A stretch of 64,000 nt of DNA from assembly GCF_023499215.1 (NCBI RefSeq), contig NZ_JAKHSK010000016.1, positions 1 through 64,000 of the forward strand, read 5' to 3'. This document shows, piece by piece, positions 1 through 7,703 of this stretch (position 1 is the first letter of the stretch; each line of letters begins with the position of its first letter). Position numbers and translations under genes: made by a program. The stretch is from Zunongwangia pacifica. Lineage in GTDB: Bacteria > Bacteroidota > Bacteroidia > Flavobacteriales > Flavobacteriaceae. The notes under the pieces are model-generated. The model worked only from the letters and a program-made list of their open reading frames with translations. It had not been told where the DNA came from and did not search any database.

Positions 1-123
1 CACTTGCTGCGTACCGGGCATTGTTTGCATGCCCTGGTTTTGTATTGTTTAAAGGTATAGTTGCGGGCTTTGTACCAAGAGCCATTGCTGGATAAAGTAT
101 TTCCCTGGGGGCAAGTATAGGGC
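1..123 (-). pseudogene. IS1182-type transposase fragment
   Basis: Reading the minus strand from about position 123 to the window edge gives an open segment with the pattern PYTCPQGN, NGSWYKARNY, QYKTRACKQCPVRSK. This Cys-rich 'CP.G...WYK...YK...C..CP....' block is typical of the region before the last catalytic residue in IS1182-family DDE transposases. The N-terminal part is missing because the sequence changes at about 115-124 into serine-recombinase coding on the other strand; the rest lies beyond the window. The family call is from memory of the motif and is moderately sure; that it is a fragment is clear on the N-terminal side. Confidence 0.5.
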
Positions 124-153
124 ATCCTTCGTAAATCCAGAGGGCAGTCCGAT

Positions 154-1521
154 TTGATATTATTTACCAAATGGGACAGGTTCAGCCGAAATGCGGGAGA
201 TGCTTATCAGATGATCGGTACGTTGAGAAGATTGGGGGTAGAACCGCAGGCAGTCGAACAACCGCTCGATTTATCAATCCCTGAAAATAAAATGATGCTC
301 GCCTTTTATTTGGCTGCTCCTGAAGTGGAAAATGACAGAAGGGCATTGAATGTATTTCATGGGATGCGCAGGGCTAAAAAAGAAGGTCGCTGGATGGGAA
401 CAGCGCCGATTGGATACGTCAATAAAACCAACGAAAGCGGTAAAAAATATATTGCCCCAAGGGAAGTTCAGAGCGATATTATGAAATGGGCGTTCAAAGA
501 GTTGGCAAAAAATATGTTCAGTACCGAGCAGGTTTGGAAAATGGCAAAGGAAAAGGGGCTGAAATGCAGTAAGAATAATTTCTGGACAGCTATCCGTAAT
601 CCTATGTATTGCGGTAAAATATTTATTCCTAAATACAAAGATGAAGAAAGTCAATTGGTCATGGGGCAACACGAACCCCTGATATCTGAAGCCTTGTTTT
701 ATGATGTACAGGATGTGCTTGACGGTCGTAAAAAAGTGATGCGGGCTAAAATGAAGGTGGATGGTCATTTTCCATTACGTGGATTTGTGATTTGCCCGGA
801 TTGCGGACGTATGCTGACCGGTAGCAAGTCGAAAGGGCGTTCCCAGTATTATTACTATTACCATTGCTCTGGTGGCTGTAAATTCAGACACAAGGCTGAA
901 GATATGAATGAAAAGATCGTTTCCGAGATTGGGAAATATGTGTATTCCATCCCTAGGCTCAACCTATTTAAAGAAGTCATTACTTCCGTATATAAATCAA
1001 AAACCAGAGACAGGATCGGAAATATACAACAACTCAAAATCCGTTTACAGGATGAAAATAATAAACTGAGTAAAGCCAGGGAACTGCTTTTATGTGGTGA
1101 TATTGAAGCGGACGATTACCGAATGATGAAAGCGGATGCCGATAAAAAAATAAACAGGCTGGAAGCTAAATTGACAAGTACGATTACAGACACACAAAAC
1201 GTGGAACCCCTGTGGGATAAGGCAATCAGCAATCTTTCACAATTGGGCTATTTGTATGAAACCGGGACGATTACACAAAAAAGAAAGATCATTGGTTCGG
1301 TCTTTCCTGAAAATCTGACTTTTGACGGTTTTAAATATCGAACCACCCGGGTGAATGTAGCAATCAAGTATATCACACTGATTGACAAAGACTTAAATGG
1401 AAATAAAAAAGGGACAAATTCATCATTTTTGAATTTGTCCCATCAAGTGACCCCTATGGTACAAAACTCGAACCAATTAATAGAGGATTTAAAACTTTTG
1501 GCTGATATACTGGCTGCTTAA
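154..1521 (+). CDS. Large serine recombinase, N-terminally truncated
   Basis: A site-specific recombinase of the large serine class, of the kind that integrates phage or mobilisable elements. The visible part starts at the end of the resolvase domain (ILFTKWDRFSRN, then EVENDRRALNVFHGMRRAKKEGR), continues into the recombinase domain (APIGYVN...AIRNPMYCGKIF) and a zinc ribbon near residues 212-240 (CPDCGRML...YHCSGGC), followed by a coiled coil near residues 285-335. The catalytic Ser and the first 70-80 residues are absent. In-frame similarity reaches back to about 124, where a TAG at 118-120 closes the frame. TTG at 154 is only a nominal start. The protein cannot be an active recombinase as it stands. 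Confidence 0.85.
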   Translation: MILFTKWDRFSRNAGDAYQMIGTLRRLGVEPQAVEQPLDLSIPENKMMLAFYLAAPEVENDRRALNVFHGMRRAKKEGRWMGTAPIGYVNKTNESGKKYIAPREVQSDIMKWAFKELAKNMFSTEQVWKMAKEKGLKCSKNNFWTAIRNPMYCGKIFIPKYKDEESQLVMGQHEPLISEALFYDVQDVLDGRKKVMRAKMKVDGHFPLRGFVICPDCGRMLTGSKSKGRSQYYYYYHCSGGCKFRHKAEDMNEKIVSEIGKYVYSIPRLNLFKEVITSVYKSKTRDRIGNIQQLKIRLQDENNKLSKARELLLCGDIEADDYRMMKADADKKINRLEAKLTSTITDTQNVEPLWDKAISNLSQLGYLYETGTITQKRKIIGSVFPENLTFDGFKYRTTRVNVAIKYITLIDKDLNGNKKGTNSSFLNLSHQVTPMVQNSNQLIEDLKLLADILAA

Positions 1522-1608
1522 TCTGTAATGAAGTCTTTAAAAGTAACTGATAGTTTATAGGTTATTTATAAAAGGAAAAAGTATGAAAACCTTTATGACC
1601 CATTTGGC

Positions 1609-1953
1609 CTATATATGATCCCATGCTGTCTTGGAGCGGACATTATAAGAAGTTCCCTTCTCTGTTGTTCCTTTTCTTTCAATGAACTCTCTATTTATCA
1701 GTTACTGTAAATCACGGGTAACCGTACTTTTTTTGATATATTCTCAAGTTGTTGGTATTCTGCATTATTTATAGAACCATGTCCTTTAATATATAAGAGC
1801 ATTGACTTGTCTGGTGAAGGTTTTGTCTTTTAAAGTAATCGACAATCAGCTCTGTGATGTTGAGTATTTCGTAAAAAGGTATATTTTTACAATTAATTTT
1901 TGGTACCCCTCAACCATTATCTTTTGCAGGATATAAATAATCATTTACTTTCA
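1609..1953 (-). pseudogene. Decayed gene with a winged-helix C-terminus
   Basis: No intact gene spans 1522-1953. On the minus strand, pieces in different frames line up as one degraded protein: FTRQVNALIY, KGHGSINNAEYQQLENISKK, TVTRDLQ, stop, LINREFIERKGTTEKGTSYN, VRSKTAWDHI, ending at 1609. Further upstream is MKVNDYLYPAKDNG, stop, GVPKINCKNIPFYEI. The pattern 'INNxEYQxLxxISKKTxTRDLxxLIxxxxIxRxGxxxGTxY' is the winged-helix tail seen in Fic-type and AlbA_2/AAA_4-type proteins. At least two frameshifts and two stop codons make it non-functional. Which of those two families it came from cannot be decided from this remnant. Confidence 0.45.
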
Positions 1954-2346
1954 TTAATTCAGAAAATAAGATATGGAGTTATCCTTACTGCTAAATTGCA
2001 TATCCTCATTAAAATTATCAGGATATAAAAGGATGCCACTTAAATTTGTGTAGTGCCATTCCTTGAAGCCAAAAACTGGAATGACGGCACTTGCTGCAAT
2101 TAAAACCTTATCCAACTCTTCCAGTTCAAACTGCACAGCATCGATATAGACCTCACTTAAAAATAGCATCATTTTTTGCTGAAAAATTAGCTGTGCGTCT
2201 TTTGATAGATTTCTATAAAACAGCACATTATCCGTCAATAATTTATGCCAATGTTCTGGAAATGGCTTTACACTATGACGTTTTGCTTTTCTATAAAAAT
2301 GAACAGCAAAAAGAACAATCACAACCGAAATAAAAATATAAGCCAT
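1954..2346 (-). CDS. MtfA-like zinc peptidase, C-terminally truncated
   Basis: The N-terminal half of an MtfA (Mlc titration factor A, M90) family protein: one membrane segment (residues 2-18), then FPEHWHKLLTDNVLFYRNLS and DKVLIAASAVIPVFGFKEWH...LLYPDNFNED, all recognisable family positions. The peptidase usually runs to about 260 residues. Here homology ends around residue 118 and the catalytic HExxH segment is missing, so the product is probably inactive. It starts 12 bp after the HMA chaperone gene on the same strand and may be read from the copper operon. The deletion joins it to the degraded segment at 1609-1953. Confidence 0.7.
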   Translation of the reverse strand: MAYIFISVVIVLFAVHFYRKAKRHSVKPFPEHWHKLLTDNVLFYRNLSKDAQLIFQQKMMLFLSEVYIDAVQFELEELDKVLIAASAVIPVFGFKEWHYTNLSGILLYPDNFNEDMQFSSKDNSISYFLN

Positions 2347-2358
2347 ATTAAAAACGTA

Positions 2359-2571
2359 TTAATCTACAGGTTCGGCCTTAAATCCCACTTTTTGCAAAGT
2401 CGCCTTTACATCTTCTTCGGTTACACCATCGCTTTCAATGGTTAGGATTTTATCAGGATTAGAGGTATCTACTTCCCAACTTTCTACACCTTCTTGTTTG
2501 TTTAAAAAAGGGGTGACTTTTGATACGCACCCACCACAATTGATATTTGTTTTAAATTTTAAAGTTTTCAT
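2359..2571 (-). CDS. HMA-domain copper chaperone
   Basis: A 70-residue single-domain heavy-metal-associated (HMA) protein with the Cu(I)-binding loop NINCGGCVSKV near the N-terminus (residues 10-20) and a ferredoxin-like beta-alpha-beta pattern ending VGFKAEPVD. It should carry Cu(I) in the cytoplasm and hand it to the ATPase encoded 20 bp upstream on the same strand. It is the CopZ equivalent of this unit, although the GGC loop is the Bacteroidota variant rather than MxCxxC. Confidence 0.88.
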   Translation of the reverse strand: MKTLKFKTNINCGGCVSKVTPFLNKQEGVESWEVDTSNPDKILTIESDGVTEEDVKATLQKVGFKAEPVD

Positions 2572-2591
2572 AGTATTGAATTTATTTATTA

Positions 2592-4850
2592 TTAAAGTTT
2601 TACTCGTTTAAGTCTTAAGCTATTTGCAACTACGGATACACTACTGAATGCCATTGCTGCACCTGCAATCATCGGATCCAACAAAAACCCATTTACAGGA
2701 TAAAGAACTCCCGCTGCAATTGGAATGCCAATAATGTTGTAAATAAATGCCCAGAATAAGTTCTGACGTATGCCCAACACGGTTCTTTTTGATAGTTCCA
2801 ATGCTTTTGGGATAGATTGTAAATCTGATGTTATCAAGGTCATTTTTGCTACATCCATTGCGATATCCGAACCTTTGCCCATAGCAATACTCACATTGGC
2901 TTGCGCCAGGGCGTGCGAATCGTTGATACCATCGCCCACCATTGCTACTATCTTTCCGTCCGCCTGTAATTTTTCGACAAAAGCCGCTTTGTCCGAAGGC
3001 ATCACTTCTCCTTGGTAATTTGTTATTCCTACTTGTTTTGCGACAGCAGATGCGGTTTTATTGTTATCTCCAGTAAGCATATAGACCTCAATGCCTCGTT
3101 CTTGAAGTGTTGCTATGGCCATTTTTGAAGTTTCCTTAATCTTGTCTGCAATGGCGAGTATCGCCAGCACTTGATCTTCGTTACCAAAGAATATGACTGT
3201 TTTTGCTTTTTCTTCGAGACTTTCTGCTGTTTGCATTAAAGTAGCGTCGATTTGAATATCCTTTTCGACCATTAGTTTATGGTTGCCCACATAATATTTT
3301 GAACCATTCTGCTGTTGCGCCTTTACACCTTTTCCGGTAATACTTTCGAAGGAAGTAATTTCTGCTTTTTCAATATTTTCATCTTTTAAGTGATTGACTA
3401 CAGCTTCCGCCAAAGGGTGTTCTGATTGTGCTTCAATAGCTAGAAGAACTTTTTTGTATTCGTTGATATCTTCGAGTTTATCCTTCCAAAATATATCAGT
3501 TACTAAAGGTTTTCCTTCTGTAATTGTACCTGTTTTATCAAGAATGACAGCATTCACTTTATGACCGAGTTCTAAACTTTCGGCATCCTTTATAAGGATA
3601 TTATTTTCTGCGCCTTTACCAATTCCCACCATAATGGCGGTAGGTGTTGCCAATCCCAAAGCACAAGGACAGGCGATTACCAATACTGCTACAGAGGTCA
3701 ATAAGGCTTGTGAAAAGGCATTATCGCCTCCTACTGACATCCAGACAATGAAGGTTACAATGGAAATACCCAATACCACAGGAACGAAAATACCGGCAAT
3801 CTTATCGACCAGTTTTTGAACGGGTGCCTTACTCCCTTGCGCTTGCTGAACCATTTTAATGATTTGGGAAAGCAGGGTTTCTCCACCTACTTTTTCAGCG
3901 GTAAATTGAAAACTTCCTTTTTGATTAACGGTACCAGCGAATACCTTTTCCCCTTGGGATTTCTGAACTGGAACGGGTTCTCCAGTAATCATACTTTCAT
4001 CTACATATGAGCTTCCCTTGGAAACTTCGCCATCCACGGGAATCTTTTCTCCGGGACGCACCAAAATGGTCTGACCAACCTGTACGGATGAAATAGGGAT
4101 TTCCCTCTCTTCCCCATTCTCAATAATTTTAAGGGTTTTAGGCTGAAGCCCCATTAGTTTTTTAATGGCTGAAGATGTATTTGATTTTGCCTTTTCTTCC
4201 AATAGTTTCCCCAAGGAAATAAAGGTGATAATCACGGTAGCCGCTTCGTAATATACGTGAGGCTCGATGCCACGACTTAACCAAAATTCAGGAAAAAAGG
4301 TATTGAATACACTAAAGAGGAAGGCGATTCCGGTACTCAACGCCACCAAGGTATCCATATTTGCTTTACCGTGTTTGGCCTGCTTGAAGGCATTGATGAA
4401 AAAACTGCGCCCAAACCAAAAAAGAATTGGAAAGGCCAATACCAATGAAATCCATTTGCCTGGTTCCCATTGCATATAGAACATTCCCAACACAAAAATG
4501 GGTAGCGTAAGTATCGCCGACCAGATGGTTCGGTTTTTTATGTCCTGATAATGCTTTTGCTGAAGTTCTTGCTGTACTTCCGAAGGGTCTTCGGCATCAA
4601 TTATAATATCGTAACCGACCTCACGAAGCGCGTTTTGAAGTTGATTTGGACTCAACTCCTTGTCATATTCCACAAGAACGGAACTATTGGCAAAATTAAC
4701 ACTTGCATCAAACACACCTTCTGTGTGTTTTAATACAGATTCAACACTCGCTGCACAAGAGGCACAGGTCATTCCCGTAACTGGAAATGATTCTTTCACA
4801 CCCTGTTTATGATTCTTCTTTTTGGTTTCAAATATGTTGATTGTCTCCAT
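2592..4850 (-). CDS. copA: Cu(I)-exporting P1B-type ATPase CopA
   Basis: A 752-residue P1B-1 ATPase moving Cu(I) from cytoplasm to periplasm. Domains in order: one N-terminal HMA domain (TGMTCASC, residues 26-32), paired membrane helices, actuator TGEPVPV, the transmembrane metal site [12 protein letters not shown] near residue 393, phosphorylation site DKTGTITEG near 440, ATP-binding HP (SEHPLAEA), hinge [11 protein letters not shown], and the last helix with [16 protein letters not shown], the conserved M..SS of copper pumps. Length is normal. It is first in a two- or three-gene unit with the chaperone and the truncated MtfA. The 164 bp upstream hold no gene and no clear promoter or operator. 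Confidence 0.95.
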   Translation of the reverse strand: METINIFETKKKNHKQGVKESFPVTGMTCASCAASVESVLKHTEGVFDASVNFANSSVLVEYDKELSPNQLQNALREVGYDIIIDAEDPSEVQQELQQKHYQDIKNRTIWSAILTLPIFVLGMFYMQWEPGKWISLVLAFPILFWFGRSFFINAFKQAKHGKANMDTLVALSTGIAFLFSVFNTFFPEFWLSRGIEPHVYYEAATVIITFISLGKLLEEKAKSNTSSAIKKLMGLQPKTLKIIENGEEREIPISSVQVGQTILVRPGEKIPVDGEVSKGSSYVDESMITGEPVPVQKSQGEKVFAGTVNQKGSFQFTAEKVGGETLLSQIIKMVQQAQGSKAPVQKLVDKIAGIFVPVVLGISIVTFIVWMSVGGDNAFSQALLTSVAVLVIACPCALGLATPTAIMVGIGKGAENNILIKDAESLELGHKVNAVILDKTGTITEGKPLVTDIFWKDKLEDINEYKKVLLAIEAQSEHPLAEAVVNHLKDENIEKAEITSFESITGKGVKAQQQNGSKYYVGNHKLMVEKDIQIDATLMQTAESLEEKAKTVIFFGNEDQVLAILAIADKIKETSKMAIATLQERGIEVYMLTGDNNKTASAVAKQVGITNYQGEVMPSDKAAFVEKLQADGKIVAMVGDGINDSHALAQANVSIAMGKGSDIAMDVAKMTLITSDLQSIPKALELSKRTVLGIRQNLFWAFIYNIIGIPIAAGVLYPVNGFLLDPMIAGAAMAFSSVSVVANSLRLKRVKL

Positions 4851-5014
4851 AAATCCGTTCTTATTTGTATGTTACAAATTTCAGGATTAAAAGACTGTAA
4901 TGTGTTACGTTATATGCTGAATGATTTGTAGAATTTACTCTTCACGAATTATTACTACCAATTGGATAAGTCGTTTTTAATTTATCTTTTATCACCGCAA
5001 TGGATACGTGTCTA

Positions 5015-5626
5015 TCAGTCTCTACTATTTGTAATCAAATACCCTTTTGATTGAATGACCTTTTTTATCTCATCGACATTCGTTTTAGTGGTATCAAATT
5101 CTATAATTGAAGTCCCTTCTTCAAAAGACGTAGATACATTTGTAACCCCGTCAATTTTGTTTACCGAATGGTTGATGTTTTCTTCACAACCCGAGCATAC
5201 CATCCCTTCAATATTCAACTTTACAGTTTGAATATCGGTATTGTTTGTTGCAACAATTCCTACTTTCTCCGTTGAATGAAATATTTGTGGATAATAAGAA
5301 ACCAATGTCATTACAACAACAAACACTGTAACCAACCACAAATAGAATTTCGACTTAAAAAATGATGGCTTAGCCATATCACAGTTACCACAATCGTCCA
5401 CCTTCTTTTTTTTATAAACCTGATAAAAGGCCAGTCCCAATGACAAAAATGCTATAACCAACAGATAAGGTTTCAAGGCAATAAGCCAAGAAAAATAGAC
5501 AGAACTTCCACTAATACCAGCTACACTTGTAAGTAGCAAAGGACCCCAGCAGCATAGTTTAAGGGAAACTGCTGAAAATACAGCAGTCCCCATAGATGTT
5601 TTTTTGTTCCATTTAGTAATTGCCAT
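5015..5626 (-). CDS. merTP: MerT-MerP fusion (second copy)
   Basis: A mercuric-ion transport protein in which MerT is fused to a C-terminal MerP-like HMA domain. Starting at the ATG at 5626 gives 203 residues beginning MAITKWNKKTS; the longer frame to 5692 would overlap the gene before it and adds nothing conserved. Visible are three membrane segments, the first-helix Cys pair KLCCWGPLLL, a second pair in the loop (DCGNCDMAKP), and the HMA loop IEGMVCSGCEENI. Hg(II) is expected to pass between these pairs. The start follows the thioredoxin-like gene by 2 bp. It is a diverged paralogue of the copy at 6594-7190. No mercuric reductase is linked. Confidence 0.85.
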   Translation of the reverse strand: MAITKWNKKTSMGTAVFSAVSLKLCCWGPLLLTSVAGISGSSVYFSWLIALKPYLLVIAFLSLGLAFYQVYKKKKVDDCGNCDMAKPSFFKSKFYLWLVTVFVVVMTLVSYYPQIFHSTEKVGIVATNNTDIQTVKLNIEGMVCSGCEENINHSVNKIDGVTNVSTSFEEGTSIIEFDTTKTNVDEIKKVIQSKGYLITNSRD

Positions 5627-5628
5627 AC

Positions 5629-5898
5629 CTAACAACATCCTATTCCCGCGTTTACCAAATCCTCTTTTGTGATTTCGATTTTGGTGCAGCAATTCAGTAG
5701 TTTTCCATCCACAGCAATGGCGGGAACTCTTGTAACCCCATATTCCTTCATTTTTGAAACACAGATTTTACTTTCGCATTGCTCGGACAGATTATGAAGT
5801 GTGATTTCGCAGTCCTTTCCTGCTGTCTCTTTTACTAATTGCACCACAGGCTCGCATACCGGGCAACCTGCTGTAAAAATCTCGATTTGTCGTTTCAT
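5629..5898 (-). CDS. Thioredoxin/glutaredoxin-like small protein
   Basis: An 89-residue thioredoxin-fold protein: MKRQIEIFTAGCPVCEPVV with the redox pair CPVC at residues 12-15, a cis-Pro loop VTRVPAIAVDGKLL, and further Cys residues (CESKIC, LLNCC, terminal GIGCC). The extra Cys pairs suggest metal or thiol handling rather than general disulfide exchange. It lies in the mercury-type operon, 2 bp before the second merTP, so it may deliver Hg(II) to or remove it from the transporter. The function is inferred from fold and context only. Confidence 0.75.
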   Translation of the reverse strand: MKRQIEIFTAGCPVCEPVVQLVKETAGKDCEITLHNLSEQCESKICVSKMKEYGVTRVPAIAVDGKLLNCCTKIEITKEDLVNAGIGCC

Positions 5899-5926
5899 CT
5901 TATTTAAGTTTAAATTAATAATGGAA

Positions 5927-5960
5927 CAAAGATGAGAACGTGAGGTAGGGGGTCACCAAA
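5927..5960 (-). promoter_or_regulatory. Candidate promoter with a G-tract operator
   Basis: Between the CsoR-like gene and the thioredoxin-like gene, the minus strand reads TTTG at 5960-5957, a 22-base spacer, then CATCTTTG at 5934-5927, close to the Bacteroidota -33/-7 consensus (TTTG, about 19-21 bases, TAnnTTTG). The spacer holds a G/C run (GTAGGGGGTCAC on the plus strand), the kind of core bound by CsoR/RcnR-family repressors. The spacing is slightly long, so confidence is limited. Confidence 0.35.
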
Positions 5961-5966
5961 CTTTTT

Positions 5967-6347
5967 TTAACCTTTTTTTTCGTTGTAGTTTTTTAATCTG
6001 GTTTCAATAGTTTGGATTTCTTTTAAGCGATTGGTCAAATCGGATAATTCCAAATTGGGGAATTCACTTTTTAAATATTCAATTTTATCTTCATTGCCAC
6101 AATTTCCTGGGCAAGAGTCCACGGCCTTTACAATTCCAATAGCAAGTGCTTTTCGATAGACTTCATCCAGCAGTAAGTAATGTGCTTTTTGAATCCCCTT
6201 ATCAATGGATCTGAACTGTATGTTTATTTGTTCGGGGTCCTTTCCTTCATCAAGCATTTTAACAATGCCGTTTATTTGACCACTCAAAGTTTTTAATCTG
6301 GATTTAATATCCAAGATTAAATCAGTAGGTAATTTGTACTGTTCCAT
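5967..6347 (-). CDS. CsoR/RcnR-family repressor with unusual Cys placement
   Basis: A DUF156-family all-helical repressor. The ATG at 6347 (MEQYKLPTD) gives 126 residues; ATG at 6353 is also possible, while the longer frame upstream has no family similarity. The core SRLKTLSGQINGIVKMLDEG, then INIQFRSIDKGIQKAHYLLL, is clear. The canonical C-H-C ligand positions do not hold Cys or His: they align by eye to Pro38, Val63 and Ala67. The only Cys residues are in a C-terminal extension, SCPGNCGNED (79 and 83), and His56 sits on helix 2. Its inducer may therefore be sensed differently from copper-type CsoR. It lies inside the mer-type operon, just upstream of a G-tract promoter candidate. Confidence 0.75.
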   Translation of the reverse strand: MEQYKLPTDLILDIKSRLKTLSGQINGIVKMLDEGKDPEQINIQFRSIDKGIQKAHYLLLDEVYRKALAIGIVKAVDSCPGNCGNEDKIEYLKSEFPNLELSDLTNRLKEIQTIETRLKNYNEKKG

Positions 6348-6372
6348 ATTCATAATTTGTCCATTATAATGT

Positions 6373-6594
6373 TTAGCAACAACTTGAATTATTACATCTT
6401 TTATTTTCTTGAATTGGTGGGCAGGCCACAGTACCGTAAGAACAGAATACGCAGCAATCTCCTTCTTTTGGTTTAAGTATTTGTTTGCAATTATCACATT
6501 CATAAAAGAATTGACAGGATTCTGTTGGCATTTCTTCTACTTTTTTGTGTCCACAATTTGGACAGGTAATTTCTGATTTTAATTGGATTTCCAT
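6373..6594 (-). CDS. GDCCVxC-domain protein
   Basis: A 73-residue Cys-rich protein with two zinc-ribbon-like pairs (ITCPNCGHKK and YECDNCKQIL) followed by the signature EGDCCVFCSYGTVACPPIQ and a terminal NNSSCC. This matches the GDCCVxC (seleno)protein family, which recurs beside merT genes; here the position that can be selenocysteine is an ordinary TGC/TGT Cys. It shares TAATG with the end of merTP, so translation is probably coupled. Its biochemical role is unknown; mercury binding or handing-on is the reasonable guess. Confidence 0.75.
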   Translation of the reverse strand: MEIQLKSEITCPNCGHKKVEEMPTESCQFFYECDNCKQILKPKEGDCCVFCSYGTVACPPIQENKRCNNSSCC

Positions 6595-7190
6595 TAGTTT
6601 TTTCTGTCAGTTACTTTATAGCCTGTTGCGTTAATTGCATTTTCAATTTCTTTTTCATTGGTTTTGGTTTTATCAAACTCAATGATTGCATTTCCATTTT
6701 CGTAAGACGCCTTTGAGTTTACAATTCCGTTGAGTTTGTTTACTTCGTGATTGACGTGTTCTTCGCAACTTGCACAAGTCATTCCGCTAATTTTAAATTC
6801 CATTGTTTTAATATCCGATTTGTCAACTACGATTATTTGCTTTTCTATGTTTGGATAAAAAATGGATGAATAATATGGAAATGCCAGCATTATAATTGCA
6901 AATACAGTTACAATTCCTAAAAACTTTTTTGATTGTATAAATTTTGGTTTTTCGTCTGTTTCACATTCGCAGTCAATTTCTTTTTGAGGTTTTAGTTTTT
7001 GATACCAAGCAAAGCCGAGCACTAAAATTGTTAGCCCGATTAGATAAGGTCTAAAAGGCTCAAGCCAAGAAAATGTTGAGGCAATTCCACTTGTTCCCGC
7101 GATTAAAGCCAAAACGGGTGTAATACAACATAATGAAGCTGTAATAGCAGCAAGTAAACCTGCACCAATTAATTTGTTCTCACGTTTCAT
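6594..7190 (-). CDS. merTP: MerT-MerP fusion (first copy)
   Basis: A 198-residue mercuric transport fusion. The MerT part has three membrane helices with the Cys pair SLCCITPVLA (about residues 20-30) and loop pair DCECETDEKP. The MerP-like HMA domain carries SGMTCASCEEHV near residue 140 and ends NATGYKVTDRKN. It overlaps arsR by 4 bp (ATGA) and the GDCCVxC gene by one base. This layout under an ArsR repressor is the usual Bacteroidota mer order, but merA is missing from the window. Compared with classical MerT, the Hg path through paired Cys is conserved. Confidence 0.88.
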   Translation of the reverse strand: MKRENKLIGAGLLAAITASLCCITPVLALIAGTSGIASTFSWLEPFRPYLIGLTILVLGFAWYQKLKPQKEIDCECETDEKPKFIQSKKFLGIVTVFAIIMLAFPYYSSIFYPNIEKQIIVVDKSDIKTMEFKISGMTCASCEEHVNHEVNKLNGIVNSKASYENGNAIIEFDKTKTNEKEIENAINATGYKVTDRKN

Positions 7191-7561
7191 ATCGTTTCTA
7201 AAACTTTGTTTTTATCGAGTATTTCAAAAAACGGATTTAATAATGTTGAATATTCAGGGGTTAGTGAGTAAAAAATCGTTTGAGCATCTCTTTCGGTTTC
7301 CAATAAATTTCTGTCCTTCATTTTTCTCAAATGTTGAGAGATAGCAGAAATATTCATTTCGAGAATATCACTTAAGTCGCAAACGCAAAGTCGTTTCTCC
7401 TCAAAGAGTAGGTAAAGAATTTTTAGCCGAACATTATTTCCGACTAAAGAAAGTCCATTTGCCAAATAGTCAAACGATTCATTTAATTCTGAAACTGTCT
7501 TTTTACAACGGTTTATCTGTTCAATATCTGCCTGTTGTCTTATGCAAGAATTATTTTTCAT
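7187..7561 (-). CDS. ArsR/SmtB-family repressor of the mer-type operon
   Basis: A 124-residue winged-helix metalloregulator. The recognition region NISAISQHLRKMKDRNLLET (about 84-103) and the ELCVCDL-like metal motif KRLCVCDLSDIL (about 56-67) place it in the ArsR group with Cys ligands on the first DNA-binding helices. An N-terminal Cys (NNSCIRQQ) and Cys19 may add ligands. It should release DNA on binding Hg(II) or another thiophilic metal. It is the first gene of the operon, and its own promoter overlaps a symmetrical operator at 7585-7606. The start lies so close to the -7 element that the mRNA may be leaderless. Confidence 0.9.
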   Translation of the reverse strand: MKNNSCIRQQADIEQINRCKKTVSELNESFDYLANGLSLVGNNVRLKILYLLFEEKRLCVCDLSDILEMNISAISQHLRKMKDRNLLETERDAQTIFYSLTPEYSTLLNPFFEILDKNKVLETI

Positions 7562-7565
7562 AAGG

Positions 7566-7596
7566 CAAAGTTACAATTATTTCTTATTTAAGCAAA
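7566..7596 (-). promoter_or_regulatory. Bacteroidota-type promoter of the arsR-merTP operon
   Basis: On the minus strand, TTTG (7596-7593), exactly 19 bases, then TAACTTTG (7573-7566) matches the -33 TTTG / -7 TAnnTTTG consensus for the Bacteroidota primary sigma factor. The -7 element ends only four bases before the arsR ATG. Confidence 0.75.
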
Positions 7597-7606
7597 TACT
7601 TAAATA
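7585..7606. promoter_or_regulatory. Inverted-repeat operator for the ArsR repressor
   Basis: TATTTAAG - CAAATA - CTTAAATA: perfect 8-bp arms around a 6-bp centre that contains the -33 TTTG (read on the minus strand). The symmetry and the position over the promoter fit an autoregulatory ArsR-family site. Confidence 0.65.
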
Positions 7607-7703
7607 CAAAAAAGAATGATATGTAAATTTTGATCATTATGTTCCTTTTGTTTTGATTTGTGTTTTGCAAAAACTAAAACTACCGAATTGTACATCTGTT
7701 CTT

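Noticed and set aside
274-768. A 164-residue open frame on the minus strand inside the recombinase
   Set aside because: It lies wholly opposite recognised recombinase codons and shows no domain or sensible start context.
5627-5692. N-terminal extension of the second MerTP
   Set aside because: It overlaps the thioredoxin-like gene and adds basic residues not seen in MerT; ATG 5626 is 2 bp after the stop.
6348-6503. N-terminal extension of the CsoR-like protein up to 6503
   Set aside because: The added residues overlap the GDCCVxC gene and have no family similarity; ATG 6347 or 6353 fits the domain start.
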